The notes beneath the pieces are model-generated. The model searched no databases. It was given only the letters and a program-made list of their open reading frames with translations, and was not told the origin of the DNA. A program made the position numbers and the translations under genes. Shown here one piece after another: positions 52,815-63,979 of a stretch of DNA of 64,000 nucleotides (within the stretch, counting starts at the first letter, position 1; each line of letters starts with the position of its first letter). Origin of the DNA: Evansella caseinilytica (GTDB lineage: Bacteria > Bacillota > Bacilli > Bacillales > Salisediminibacteriaceae); assembly GCF_900107275.1 (NCBI RefSeq), contig NZ_FNPI01000002.1, positions 1 to 64,000 on the forward strand, given 5' to 3'.

Positions 52815-52835
52815 TAGAATAGAAATGTATGTTCT
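52815..52835 (+). promoter_or_regulatory. -10 element and LexA-box-like site before ruvA
   Basis: TAGAAT at 52815-52820, then GAAATGTATGTTCT at 52822-52835, which matches CGAACRNRYGTTYC at about 10 of 14 positions with an intact GTTC half. LexA control of ruvAB is known in B. subtilis. The site is weak by eye. Confidence 0.35.
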
Positions 52836-52878
52836 CGTAAATGAGGGAGTAAAAATAGAAGAAGAGGGGAAACAGCTC

Positions 52879-53493
52879 GTGATTGATTGTTTAACAGGGA
52901 AGGTTATCCACATTGAAGTCGATTCCATTGTGATCGAAGTAAATGATATCGGCTATTTAGTGTATTGTGCCAACCCTTACCGTTTTCAGGAATCGCTGCA
53001 TCAAAAAATAACTGTTTATACATATCAGCATGTCAGGGAGGACATTCTCCGTTTATACGGCTTTCTGGCAAGGGAAGAGAAACGACTGTTTGAAAAACTG
53101 CTGCAAGTGTCCGGAATCGGTCCAAAAGGAGCGCTGTCAATCCTTGCTGTCGGCGAGCCACAGATGGTGGTTCAGGCTATTGAAGAGGAAGATGAAGGAT
53201 TCCTCGTGAAATTTCCTGGAGTCGGCAAGAAAACAGCCCGGCAAATTATTCTTGATTTAAAAGGAAAGCTGCCGGAATTTCTGCCGTCTTATGCAGACGA
53301 CGGCACGGCAGCGGGAGGAAAAACAGCAAATGAAAAGCAGCTTAACCAAGAGCTGGAAGAAGCGATGGAAGCATTGAAAGCGTTAGGCTACATGGAGCGG
53401 GAGCTGAAGAAAGTGGCACCTGCCTTGCAAAAAGAAACGTTGACTACCGACGGTTATATTAAGTTAGCTTTGCAATTAATGTTAAACGGATAG
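52879..53493 (+). CDS. ruvA: Holliday junction DNA helicase subunit RuvA
   Basis: 204 residues from the GTG at 52879, with GAGGGGAA about eight bases upstream; this gives the normal RuvA start (xIDxLxGxVxHI), whereas the frame stays open to 52777. OB-fold first (VIEVNDIGYLVYCA), then two helix-hairpin-helix motifs, LLQVSGIGPKGALSIL and LVKFPGVGKKTARQIILDLK, and the C-terminal RuvB-binding domain (EAMEALKALGYMERELKKV). RuvA tetramers hold four-way junctions for RuvB. First gene of ruvA-ruvB. Confidence 0.95.
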   Translation: MIDCLTGKVIHIEVDSIVIEVNDIGYLVYCANPYRFQESLHQKITVYTYQHVREDILRLYGFLAREEKRLFEKLLQVSGIGPKGALSILAVGEPQMVVQAIEEEDEGFLVKFPGVGKKTARQIILDLKGKLPEFLPSYADDGTAAGGKTANEKQLNQELEEAMEALKALGYMERELKKVAPALQKETLTTDGYIKLALQLMLNG

Positions 53494-53535
53494 ACGGATG
53501 CCGGATGAAACACGATAAATCGGAGGAAGATAAAC

Positions 53536-54537
53536 ATGGAAGATCGCATTGTCAGCGGTGAGGCCCAGGAGTTGGAGGAATGGGAGGAAAGGAGTCTGCG
53601 CCCGCAAACATTAGCACAATACATCGGTCAGGAAGCGGTAAAAGCCAACTTGACGGTCTTTATTCAAGCAGCAAAAATGCGTGAAGAATCATTGGATCAC
53701 GTGTTGTTATACGGACCGCCGGGACTGGGGAAGACGACGTTATCGATGATTATCGCAAATGAAATGGGTGTCAATCTCCGTACGACATCAGGCCCGGCGA
53801 TTGAACGTCCTGGAGATTTGGCCGCGATTTTGACGGCGCTGGAACCGGGGGACGTGTTATTTATTGATGAAATCCATCGATTGAATCGTTCCGTTGAAGA
53901 AGTGCTGTATCCGGCAATGGAAGATTTTTGTCTGGATATTGTTATCGGGAAAGGGCCGTCTGCAAGGTCGGTCCGGCTCGATCTTCCGCCGTTCACCCTC
54001 GTTGGCGCCACCACTCGCGCGGGGATGTTATCCGCACCGCTGCGGGATCGCTTTGGTGTCGTCAGCAGGCTGCAATACTATACTGAAGCGGAGCTGGCTG
54101 AAATCGTTGAAAGAACGGCGGAGGTAATGGATGTTCCAATAATAAGAGACGCCGGCTATGAAATTGCCCGGCGTTCACGGGGAACGCCGAGAATTGCCAA
54201 CAGGTTGTTGCGGAGAGTGCGTGACTTTGCCCAAGTAAGAGGAAACGGGGAGGTCGATTTGGAAGTTGCGCAACAAGGGCTGGAATTGTTGATGGTGGAT
54301 CAGTTAGGATTGGATGAAATTGACCATAAATTATTGCTGGCTGTGATTGAAAAATTTCGCGGCGGTCCAGTAGGGCTGGATACAATTGCGGCAACGATTG
54401 GAGAAGAGGCACACACTATCGAGGATGTTTATGAGCCGTATTTACTGCAAATCGGTTTTATTCAGCGCACGCCGCGGGGAAGAGTCGTTACGCCGCAAGC
54501 GTATAAGCATTTGCATCTGGAGGTGCCGGAGAGTTGA
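53536..54537 (+). CDS. ruvB: Holliday junction DNA helicase RuvB
   Basis: 333 residues. [19 protein letters not shown] at the start, Walker [11 protein letters not shown], Walker [16 protein letters not shown], sensor 1 [18 protein letters not shown] with the Arg finger, and the winged-helix end [15 protein letters not shown]. It is the hexameric AAA+ motor that drives branch migration with RuvA. RuvC is absent, as in Firmicutes (RecU does that job). Overlaps the next gene by four bases. Confidence 0.97.
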   Translation: MEDRIVSGEAQELEEWEERSLRPQTLAQYIGQEAVKANLTVFIQAAKMREESLDHVLLYGPPGLGKTTLSMIIANEMGVNLRTTSGPAIERPGDLAAILTALEPGDVLFIDEIHRLNRSVEEVLYPAMEDFCLDIVIGKGPSARSVRLDLPPFTLVGATTRAGMLSAPLRDRFGVVSRLQYYTEAELAEIVERTAEVMDVPIIRDAGYEIARRSRGTPRIANRLLRRVRDFAQVRGNGEVDLEVAQQGLELLMVDQLGLDEIDHKLLLAVIEKFRGGPVGLDTIAATIGEEAHTIEDVYEPYLLQIGFIQRTPRGRVVTPQAYKHLHLEVPES

Positions 54538-54752
54538 ACCAAATACCGAAACTCCTGATTACATTAGGGATAGTGCTGGTCGTTGTCGGTCTTCTCTGGC
54601 AGCTTGGCGGGAAATTTTTCTCCCTTGGCAAGCTGCCGGGAGATATCGTGATTAAAAAAGGGAGCACAACGGTTTATTTTCCGATAATGACGTCAATTAT
54701 TATCAGTATTATTTTATCTGTAGTGCTATTTATCATCGGACGTTTCCGCTAA
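54534..54752 (+). CDS. DUF2905 family small membrane protein
   Basis: 72 residues from a TTG at 54534, overlapping the ruvB stop, with GGAGGTG eight bases upstream inside ruvB. Two membrane segments ([19 protein letters not shown] and [17 protein letters not shown]) with the signature [19 protein letters not shown] between. The family is common in Firmicutes, typically between ruvB and queA; function unknown. Confidence 0.9.
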   Translation: MNQIPKLLITLGIVLVVVGLLWQLGGKFFSLGKLPGDIVIKKGSTTVYFPIMTSIIISIILSVVLFIIGRFR

Positions 54753-54790
54753 TGAAATATGTTCGTAAATAATGAAAGGTAGAGAATGCA

Positions 54791-56984
<2,194 letters not shown>

Positions 56985-57003
56985 TCACGCTCTTCTAGTA
57001 TTT

Positions 57004-57255
57004 GTTCAAAAAGGCAATGGTTCCGCTCGATGCGCCCAATTCCGCCAAAGTGCTGCCCACGTCCTGCATCTGCGGTTACTCGATGCAAATTTACTCGACG
57101 AAGCACATTCAGGTTGCATTTGTGAGCAACGGCGGAATGTCACCATCCTGGTTCCGAGAAAATCACTCACAGCCGGCCTAAAAAGAATGCATCGGCTTCA
57201 CTCATTGCTTCGTATTTGTTCAAAAAGATAAAAAGCGATCTTTTTGAACAAATAC
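57004..57255 (-). repeat. Complete, internally shorter copy of the long dispersed element
   Basis: Minus orientation, GTTCAAAAAGGCAATGGTTCCGC at 57004 to the palindrome ending at 57249 (246 bp). Compared with the copy at 39.2 kb it lacks the CATCGCGCGATG hairpin part. Both flanks read CTTCTAGTA-like. The remaining 57256-57417 should hold the yajC promoter; no gene there. Confidence 0.9.
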
Positions 57256-57417
57256 TTCTAGTGTTTTTTTCCTCGTCGACAGGTTTTTTATTGATTTTAC
57301 GGTCACAATCTGTCTACAATAGTACGGGAAGACAAGTTTGCTAACTTGCGATCCAGGAATTGATCATTGCAGCCGTAAAAGCTGAGGTATTCGTCACTGA
57401 AAGGGGTGAAATACATA

Positions 57418-57681
57418 ATGGAATTAGCACAGCCGATAATCATGCTAGTATTAATGTTTGCGATTTTTTATTTCCTTTTGATCCGTCCGCAACAGAAACG
57501 ACAAAGGAAAATTCAGGAAATGCACACTGCGTTGCAAAAGGGTGACAAAATTGTAACGATTGGTGGTATACATGGGACGATTGATGCGATCGATGAAAAT
57601 CGTATCGTAGTCGATGTAAGCAATGGAACAAAGCTGACGTTTGACCGTCAGGCGGTACGCGATGTGATTAATCAAGACTAA
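57418..57681 (+). CDS. yajC: Preprotein translocase accessory subunit YajC
   Basis: 87 residues from the ATG at 57418 (AAGGGGTG upstream). One N-terminal membrane segment PIIMLVLMFAIFYFLLIRPQQKRQRK, then VTIGGIHGTIDAIDENRIVVDV and GTKLTFDRQAV, the YajC pattern. It associates with SecDF in the membrane and helps protein export. YrbF is its B. subtilis name. It is followed by two terminators. Confidence 0.95.
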   Translation: MELAQPIIMLVLMFAIFYFLLIRPQQKRQRKIQEMHTALQKGDKIVTIGGIHGTIDAIDENRIVVDVSNGTKLTFDRQAVRDVINQD

Positions 57682-57691
57682 TAAAAAATAC

Positions 57692-57733
57692 GAGGGTGTC
57701 ACGGAAGGCTTCAGCCATTTGTGACACCCTCGT
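57692..57733 (+). terminator. Strong hairpin after yajC
   Basis: CGAGGGTGTCAC ... GTGACACCCTCG, a perfect 12-base stem, ten bases after the stop codon. Confidence 0.85.
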
Positions 57734-57739
57734 TTGCAT

Positions 57740-57781
57740 AAGGGGTGTCTCAAAAGGGAAAACCCCCTTTTGAGACACTCC
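57740..57781. terminator. Second hairpin, shared by convergent genes
   Basis: GGGGTGTCTCAAAAGGG-aaaa-CCCCCTTTTGAGACACTCC. It lies two bases before the end of the minus-strand TIGR04086 gene and so probably serves that gene as well as yajC. Confidence 0.8.
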
Positions 57782-57783
57782 AT

Positions 57784-58164
57784 TTAAAACGATTCTCCTC
57801 TGATGTTGACACCGATCATGCCGCCGATGACAGCAACGATGACATATCCCCCGTGAATAGCCCACTGCTGAAGATCGAATCCGTGATTATAGCCTAAAAA
57901 CTGCACCAGAAAAATAATTAATGTATATAGAACAGATGTTGCCGCACCAGCTAGCCAGCCCTTCTGACCGGATCTGCCGCCGGATATAAAACCGCCGATA
58001 AAGACTGCCACAAAAGAAAACAGAAACAATATCCAAGTAAAATTCCCTTCTTGCAGTGAAGTAAAGCGCAGCAGCACAGAACTGATTAAACTGGCTGCGA
58101 TAACGAGGACGAGTATCGTTAAAATTCCGTATAAAGCGCTGCTGAACAGGCGTTGTTGCATCAA
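57784..58164 (-). CDS. TIGR04086 family membrane protein (YrzE-like)
   Basis: 126 residues with four membrane segments and Gly-rich cores, FVAVFIGGFISGGRSGQKGWLAGA being the central motif, and GGYVIVAVIGGMIGVNIR at the end. AGGAGGG precedes the ATG. The family is common beside yajC and spoVB in bacilli; function unknown. Confidence 0.87.
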   Translation of the reverse strand: MMQQRLFSSALYGILTILVLVIAASLISSVLLRFTSLQEGNFTWILFLFSFVAVFIGGFISGGRSGQKGWLAGAATSVLYTLIIFLVQFLGYNHGFDLQQWAIHGGYVIVAVIGGMIGVNIRGESF

Positions 58165-58320
58165 TATCCCTCCTAAATCAATCTCTTCATTCTATGCATA
58201 TTCAACGTATACATTTTTAGACGAGCTTTTTATGGAAGGAAGGGATGAGCTTTCGTTTTCAATACATGATTGTCCTTGCCCGTTCATACAATGTATGGAA
58301 TGGACGGGAGGGACAGGTTA

Positions 58321-59610
58321 ATGGAATGGATTTTTGCCGTTGTCATCTTTGTTATCAGCTATATTTTTATCATCACGGAAAAGCTGAATCGCGCGCTTGT
58401 CGCCTGTGTCGGCGGTGTGTTTATGCTGTTTCTTGGCGTATTGGATTTAAATGCGGCGTTTTTGGAACACATCGATTGGCATACTATCGTGCTGCTGCTG
58501 TCGATGATGATTCTCGTTTCGATAACAAGTCAAAGCGGCTTTTTTGAATTCATCGCAGTATCTTTGGCAAAGTTGATAAAAGGAAGGCCCGTAGCGCTTC
58601 TGATCATGATATCCACGTTGACAGCGGTGGGATCGGCTTTTTTAAACAATGTAACGACGGTGCTATTGATCGTTCCGATAGTTTTGACATTAACAGCAAT
58701 GCTTCATATATCGGCGATACCTTATTTGCTAGCGGTAATACTGGCATCCAATATCGGCGGCACTGCGACGCTGATCGGTGATCCGCCGAATTTGATGATC
58801 GGCCAGGCAGTGAGCCACCTGACTTTTAATGATTTTATCATCAATCTTGGTCCGATTGTTGTTATCATTTATGTTGTCATCATTACCGGGGTATGCCTGC
58901 TCTACCGCCGCCAGCTCCATGTATCTGCTGAAGATCGCAAAAAGCTGATGGCAATTAACCCGAGAAGCTATTTGCAAAATCAATCGCTGCTGTTTAAGTC
59001 TGTCGCCGTATTGCTTTTGACGACGGTCGGGTTTATCGTCCAGCCTTGGCTGAATGTGGAGCTGACGAGCATTGCGATGGCAGGTGCATTGCTATTGATG
59101 CTGTTGACGCATGAAGAAAAACAGACGGAGGAAGTTTTCCAAACAGTGGAGTGGGTAACGCTTTTCTTTTTTGTCGGGCTATTCATGCTTGTCGGCGGGT
59201 TAAAAGAAGTGGGGATTATCGATGAAATCGCCAAATCAATTATATTTTATACAGAAGGGGATTTGCCGAAAACGGCGATGCTGATCCTATGGGCTTCCGG
59301 TATTTTGTCAGGGTTCGTTGACAACATCCCGTTTGTTGCCGCCATGATTCCGGTTATTCTCGAATTTCAGGACTACGGCATGACAAATTTGGATCCGCTG
59401 TGGTGGGCGCTGGCGCTAGGTGCATGTTTAGGGGGGAACGGAACGCTGATCGGTGCAAGCTCAAACGTAATAGTCGCCGGACTGGCAGTGAAAGCAAAAC
59501 AGCCGTTTACGTACATGGATTTCCTGAAAATTGGCGGACCGACTGCCCTTGTCTCGTTTATTCTCTCCAGCATCTATATTTATATCCGCTATTTGATTTA
59601 TTTTATGTGA
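58321..59610 (+). CDS. ArsB/NhaD family ion transporter
   Basis: 429 residues from the ATG at 58321 (GGGAGGG upstream); the frame is open to 58270. About ten to twelve membrane segments. SNIGGTATLIGDPPNLMIG is the first signature and LGACLGGNGTLIGASSNVIVAGLA the second, the inverted-repeat hallmarks of the ArsB/NhaD/P-protein superfamily (ion transporter, IT). Substrate may be sodium/proton or arsenite; no ars genes are near. It stands alone. Confidence 0.87.
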   Translation: MEWIFAVVIFVISYIFIITEKLNRALVACVGGVFMLFLGVLDLNAAFLEHIDWHTIVLLLSMMILVSITSQSGFFEFIAVSLAKLIKGRPVALLIMISTLTAVGSAFLNNVTTVLLIVPIVLTLTAMLHISAIPYLLAVILASNIGGTATLIGDPPNLMIGQAVSHLTFNDFIINLGPIVVIIYVVIITGVCLLYRRQLHVSAEDRKKLMAINPRSYLQNQSLLFKSVAVLLLTTVGFIVQPWLNVELTSIAMAGALLLMLLTHEEKQTEEVFQTVEWVTLFFFVGLFMLVGGLKEVGIIDEIAKSIIFYTEGDLPKTAMLILWASGILSGFVDNIPFVAAMIPVILEFQDYGMTNLDPLWWALALGACLGGNGTLIGASSNVIVAGLAVKAKQPFTYMDFLKIGGPTALVSFILSSIYIYIRYLIYFM

Positions 59611-59794
59611 TGCCCTACGATATTCAGTGATCGCTGACAAGTGGTTGACAAACTTGCTGAAAGAGGAGCCGGATCACAGCGGTTGCTGGAATAAAACAAC
59701 TTCCTTAGTTTCCAGCCCTTCTCATTCATTGAATGTCATCCGCTGGAAAAAATAAAACTGCGTGAATATCCTCTATGAGAAGGGGCGGTTTGCT

Positions 59795-60454
59795 GTGGAG
59801 ATCGGTACGATAGTGACGAGAACCGTTGTGATATATGTCATTATCCTCATCGTCTTTCGGCTGATGGGAAAACGGGAAGTCGGCGAGCTGTCTGTTGTAG
59901 ATTTTGTCATCTCCATCATGCTTGCAGAATTGGCGGTTATTTCAATAGAAAATGAAACGACACCGATGGTAAAGCAAATTTTACCGATGGTTGTCTTAAT
60001 GATGATACAGATTTCATTGGCTTTCCTGGCGCTGAAAAGCCAAAAACTGCGCAAACTAATCGACGGAACTCCTTCCATTATCATTCGCAACGGAAAAATT
60101 GACGAGAAGGAAATGCGCAGACAACGTTATAATTTTGACGATTTGATGCAACAGTTGCGGCAAAAGGACGTAAAGTATTTGTCCGACGTGGAGTTTGCGA
60201 TCCTTGAACCAACCGGTGATTTATCGATCATTAAGAAAGAAAAAGGGAGCGAAGGGAAAGCGTATGCTTCATACTTGCCGTTGCCGCTGATACTGGATGG
60301 AAAAATTCAGCATGAACATTTGGAGCAAATGGGAAAGACACAGCTTTGGCTCAGGCAGCAGCTGAGAAAACTCGGGTTCCGGGATGTAAAAAAAATTTCC
60401 TACTGTTCATTGGACGAAAATGAACAATTTTTTATCGATCTTATCGATGACTGA
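59795..60454 (+). CDS. YetF/DUF421 family membrane protein (YrbG-like)
   Basis: 219 residues from the GTG at 59795 (AAGGGGCGG upstream); an earlier GTG at 59762 is possible. Three membrane segments in the first 90 residues, with VFRLMGKREVGELSVVDFVISIMLAELAVI as the family signature; then a cytoplasmic domain with GTPSIIIRNGKIDEKEMRRQRYNFDDLMQQLRQKDVKYLSDVEFAILEPTGDLSII. YrbG neighbours spoVB in B. subtilis. Function unknown; relatives YetF/YdfS affect spore germination. Confidence 0.88.
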   Translation: MEIGTIVTRTVVIYVIILIVFRLMGKREVGELSVVDFVISIMLAELAVISIENETTPMVKQILPMVVLMMIQISLAFLALKSQKLRKLIDGTPSIIIRNGKIDEKEMRRQRYNFDDLMQQLRQKDVKYLSDVEFAILEPTGDLSIIKKEKGSEGKAYASYLPLPLILDGKIQHEHLEQMGKTQLWLRQQLRKLGFRDVKKISYCSLDENEQFFIDLIDD

Positions 60455-60497
60455 AGGGGAGGTTCAAAGGTCGTTTTTCCTTTGTCCCTCCTTTTTG
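60455..60497 (+). terminator. Intrinsic terminator after the DUF421 gene
   Basis: AGGGGAGGTTCAAAGG ... CCTTTGTCCCTCC followed by TTTTT. Confidence 0.85.
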
Positions 60498-60586
60498 GTG
60501 TGCAGCAGACCACTCGCATTAAAACCGGGATGCGGGAGCAGCGATCTAGCGGCTGAAAACCGATGGGAGAATGAACCGCACTCCCA

Positions 60587-62140
60587 TTAGCTGATCCAGT
60601 TTTTAACGAATGGGATGCGGGACAATTCTTCTTTTTTTATCAACCCGAAACAGAGGATAAAGAAAAGGTAGACGATGCCAGCAAGACAAATGCTTGCGGC
60701 GGTTTTTGGCAACAGGCTCAAGGCAGCCGGGGCTTGCCCGTATACCCAACTGGCAATAACGCCGGTGATAATGATGGAGAGGATAACCTTGACAAATTCC
60801 CGAACATGAATCGTGTAGCTGATCGCTTTGACAAGGGTGGCGAAATGGAGTAACGTCACCAAGACAAAGCTGGCGGCAATGGCGAGCGCCGCCCCCATGA
60901 TTCCTAACTCCGGTCGGGATGCTAATACGAAAATAGCGGCGATTTTTACGGTCGCGCCGACAAAGCTGTTAATCATCGCGGCCTTGGCCAGTCCTAATGC
61001 TTGCAGGGCGGACTGCAACGGTGTTTGAAAATATAAAAACAGACTGAACGGCGCCATGATTTTTAAGTATGCAGCGACAGCCGGAGCGTGGTATACGAGC
61101 TCCATTACCGGTTCCGCAAAAACGTAGAGTATCACGACAGCGCCGCCGCCGGAAACAAGCGCAAGGCGCAACGCCTGCCCCAGCCGATGCTGAATTAACG
61201 AATAATTTTTCTGATAGGCTGCTTCACTGATTGCAGGAACTAATGAGACAGACAGTGAATAAGTGATGAATGTCGGCAATAGCAGCAACGGAATGACATA
61301 GCCGGATAATTCTCCGTATTGAGCCGTTGCCAGCGCGGTAGCAACGCCTGCGGCAGCGAGACTCTGCGAGACAACGATCGGTTCAAAAAAGAAAGATACC
61401 GAGCCGATCAGGCGGCTTCCGGTTGTCGGCAGGGCGATGCTCATCAGATCGCGAAACGTCGTTTTTCCATCCTTTACATAGGCAAAAAAATGGCGGCGGA
61501 CGCGAAATCTTTTTTTTCGTTTAAATATTGCCAGCATGTATAAAAGGGAGGCTAATTCACCTAACACAGCGGAAATCATTGCCCCTGCGGCAGCGTATTC
61601 AAGACCGTACGGTAAAAACGCTGATGTGAAGGCAGCGACGCAGGTGATACGTACAACTTGCTCTATCACCTGTGAATAAGCTGTCGGTTTCATATTTTGC
61701 AATCCCTGAAAGTATCCTCGTAAAACGGAGGATAAGGCAACGATCGGTACGATTGGGGAGATCGCAATAAGCGGATAAAAGGCTCTGGAGTCCGTGAGCA
61801 GCGTTTGCGATATCAATGGCGCTCCGCAGACCATGATTGCGGTGAAAACGACGCTCAGCACGCCGGTGACTGATAACGAGACAACTAAAATACGCTTCAC
61901 TTTGGCGCGGTCGTTGTCAGAAACCGCCTCCGCAACCAATTTCGATATTGCCACAGGCAGGCCGAGCTGTGTCAAAGTAATGATGAGAAGAAGTGTAGGC
62001 ACTGCCATCATATACAATCCTACGCCTTCAGCACCCATCATTCTTGCAACTACGATTCGATTGATAAAGCCGAGAACACGAGTGATCAGCCCAGCGACAA
62101 TAAGTATAAACGCCCCTTTTAGGAAGGATTGCTTCGTCAT
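60587..62140 (-). CDS. spoVB: Stage V sporulation protein B (MurJ/MOP-type flippase)
   Basis: 517 residues with about fourteen membrane segments. It starts KQSFLKGAFILIVAGLITRVLGFINRIVVARMMGAEGVGLYMMAVPTLLLIITLTQLGLPVAISKLVAEA, the MOP/polysaccharide-transport pattern of SpoVB. The mother-cell protein is needed for spore cortex synthesis, presumably as a lipid II flippase. It is on the opposite strand to both neighbours. Confidence 0.95.
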   Translation of the reverse strand: MTKQSFLKGAFILIVAGLITRVLGFINRIVVARMMGAEGVGLYMMAVPTLLLIITLTQLGLPVAISKLVAEAVSDNDRAKVKRILVVSLSVTGVLSVVFTAIMVCGAPLISQTLLTDSRAFYPLIAISPIVPIVALSSVLRGYFQGLQNMKPTAYSQVIEQVVRITCVAAFTSAFLPYGLEYAAAGAMISAVLGELASLLYMLAIFKRKKRFRVRRHFFAYVKDGKTTFRDLMSIALPTTGSRLIGSVSFFFEPIVVSQSLAAAGVATALATAQYGELSGYVIPLLLLPTFITYSLSVSLVPAISEAAYQKNYSLIQHRLGQALRLALVSGGGAVVILYVFAEPVMELVYHAPAVAAYLKIMAPFSLFLYFQTPLQSALQALGLAKAAMINSFVGATVKIAAIFVLASRPELGIMGAALAIAASFVLVTLLHFATLVKAISYTIHVREFVKVILSIIITGVIASWVYGQAPAALSLLPKTAASICLAGIVYLFFILCFGLIKKEELSRIPFVKNWIS

Positions 62141-62243
62141 AACGGCCCCTACTTTCTATAAAAAATCATGGATTTTTTCATTAAAGATGTATATGCTGTA
62201 TAGGTGGCCAAGCATGACAAGTTTCAGAGAAATCCTTTTTGGA

Positions 62244-62560
62244 GTGTTTGTTCAAAAAGATCGTTTTTTATCTTTTTGAACAAACACGAAGCAACGAGCT
62301 GTACTTCACTGAGACGCTGCGAGTTGTCTCATCGTGTCATCGCGCGCGATGGCACTTGGATAGACGTCAGAGCAATACTGGCAGAGGAAGAGACAATGGA
62401 ACGAAGCCGATGCATTCTTTTCATGCCGACTGTGAGTGGTTTTCTCAGAGTCAGGATGACGACATTCCGCCGTTACTCACAGGACGTGGGCAGCACTTAG
62501 GCGGAATTGGGCGCATCGAGCGGAACCATTGCCTTTTTGAACAGGCTCTTGAAGTATGTG
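62244..62560 (+). repeat. Complete copy of the long dispersed element
   Basis: GTTCAAAAAG at 62250 to CTTTTTGAAC at 62542 (293 bp), plus orientation, with the palindrome (62244-62287) at the left end. The interior has the CATCGCGCGCGATGG hairpin and CGCCGTTACTCACAGGACGTG. It fills the gap between the spoVB start and the DUF368 gene, so it lies upstream of two divergent genes; whether it supplies promoters is unknown. Confidence 0.9.
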
Positions 62561-62655
62561 CTTAGAGATAAAGACTCATTGAGGTGGAGGCAGAATAGTT
62601 TTTTTGCAAAAAATAGTTTAGGATAATAAAAGAACAAGTTAAAGGAGAATGATAC

Positions 62656-63471
62656 GTGGAGTGGAGAAATATATATCGCGGCGCGATGATGGGTTTATGT
62701 GATTTAATTCCCGGTGTCAGCGGCGGTACGGTCGCGGTGATGCTGGGAATTTATGATCAGCTAATCGCAGCCATCAACGGGCTGTTCAGTAAAAAGTGGA
62801 AAAAGCATCTTTTATTTTTGCTACCTCTTGGTTGCGGTATGGTGATAACGATTCTTTCCTTCAGCAAGCTGATCAAGTGGCTGTTGCATCATTATCATGG
62901 ACCAACAATGTTCTTTTTTCTGGGCTTGATTGCCGGCATTGTTCCGCTCCTTGTCAAACGGGCAAGGGTTAAGGAGCGCTTTCGCGGCGGCCATTATATC
63001 GTGCTGTTGTTGGCGGTTTCCCTACTAGGGTTAATGGCTTATTGGGAGTCCGTTTCAGGAAAGGAAGCGGAGGTAATATCCTCTTTGACGGGAGCCACCG
63101 GAATACAGCTGTTTCTTTCAGGCTCGCTGGCGAGTGTTTCTATGCTGTTGCCGGGAATCAGCGGCTCGATGGTTTTGCTGCTGCTTGGCGTGTATGATAC
63201 CGCTATCGATGCGCTGGCAACATTTAACCTCCCGATTATTATTGTGATCGGTGCCGGGGTGATCATCGGCTTTTTTGTGAGCAGCAAACTGATCCGCTTT
63301 TTACTTAAACACTATACAACCTATACATATGCAGCAATCATCGGCCTTGTCATCGGCTCTGTCTTTGTGGTGTATCCCGGTTTTGCCGGGACAGCGGAAA
63401 TTTTTCCGAGCGTGATGACATTCGCCGGCGGGGCGGCGACATCCACATTGCTTGGGAAAAGGGATCGCTAG
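62656..63471 (+). CDS. popT: DUF368 protein, PopT-type undecaprenyl phosphate transporter
   Basis: 271 residues from a GTG at 62656 (AAAGGAG upstream). About eight membrane segments in two similar halves: GAMMGLCDLIPGVSGGTVAVMLGIYDQLI and LASVSMLLPGISGSMVLLLLGVYDTAIDAL, the two DUF368 signature loops (PGVSGG, PGISGS). Members of DUF368 were shown to return undecaprenyl phosphate to the cytoplasmic face (PopT). It is followed by comN after 49 bases, likely in one transcript. Confidence 0.85.
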   Translation: MEWRNIYRGAMMGLCDLIPGVSGGTVAVMLGIYDQLIAAINGLFSKKWKKHLLFLLPLGCGMVITILSFSKLIKWLLHHYHGPTMFFFLGLIAGIVPLLVKRARVKERFRGGHYIVLLLAVSLLGLMAYWESVSGKEAEVISSLTGATGIQLFLSGSLASVSMLLPGISGSMVLLLLGVYDTAIDALATFNLPIIIVIGAGVIIGFFVSSKLIRFLLKHYTTYTYAAIIGLVIGSVFVVYPGFAGTAEIFPSVMTFAGGAATSTLLGKRDR

Positions 63472-63520
63472 TGTATGTTAACATTCTACAGCTAAATCAT
63501 GTATTTGGGAGGTCAGTGAG

Positions 63521-63808
63521 ATGAATGAGGATCGGTGGAAAACCTGGGAAACGGAAATGGAAGTGGTATTGCTCAGCAAGGCGGAGGAATGGCAGCTGCT
63601 GGGGTATGATCAAGTAACGAAGGAAGACGTCTGGCAGTGCTTTTTGTCCAAGCTGCCGAGACTGGATGTTCCTGATCCCGTGCGGCCCCACTGGCTGGCA
63701 GCAGAACTGTTTCATATGAAAGCAAACGATTATATGAATTGGTTGACATTGCAGGCGTATAAGGGACCGAACTGGTTTGAGGACGATAAAGCGATTTCCT
63801 TTGATTGA
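63521..63808 (+). CDS. comN: Post-transcriptional regulator ComN
   Basis: 95 residues. A helical protein with LSKAEEWQLLGYDQVTKEDVWQCFLSKLPRLD and LAAELFHMKANDYMNWLTLQAYKGPNWF, the ComN (YrzD) pattern. B. subtilis ComN controls comE mRNA with the division protein Div IVA at the cell poles, and lies between spoVB and secDF; secDF would follow beyond this window. GGAGGTCAGTG precedes the ATG. A palindromic repeat begins two bases after the stop. Confidence 0.88.
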   Translation: MNEDRWKTWETEMEVVLLSKAEEWQLLGYDQVTKEDVWQCFLSKLPRLDVPDPVRPHWLAAELFHMKANDYMNWLTLQAYKGPNWFEDDKAISFD

Positions 63809-63810
63809 AG

Positions 63811-63853
63811 TGTTTGTTCAAAAAGATCGTTTTTTATCTTTTTGAACAAACAC
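63811..63853. repeat. GTTCAAAAAGAT palindrome after comN
   Basis: GTGTTTGTTCAAAAAGATcgttttttATCTTTTTGAACAAACAC, a perfect copy adjoining the comN stop; then GATGCGATGAGTGAGCC starts like the long element but stops after 17 bases. Confidence 0.9.
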
Positions 63854-63889
63854 GATGCGATGAGTGAGCCACCGCTTTCTTCGAGCATG

Positions 63890-63979
63890 GGAGAAACGCG
63901 TTTTTTCTCCCATGCCGCGGTGAAAGTGAACCAGCGCCAACAAAAAAAAGATCGTTTTTTATCTTTTTGAACAAACACG
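63890..63979. repeat. Hairpin and half-palindrome at the window end
   Basis: GCATGGGAGAAACGCG-ttttt-CTCCCATGC forms a hairpin at about 63887-63916; at 63947-63979 AAAGATCGTTTTTTATCTTTTTGAACAAACACG is a palindrome copy that has lost its left GTGTTTGTTC. Confidence 0.75.

Noticed and set aside
62239-62565. 98-108-codon frames in the long dispersed element (also at 16.5, 21.3 and 39.3 kb)
   Set aside because: They are not kept in frame among copies, lack start signals and follow the shared DNA structure, so they are taken as non-coding.
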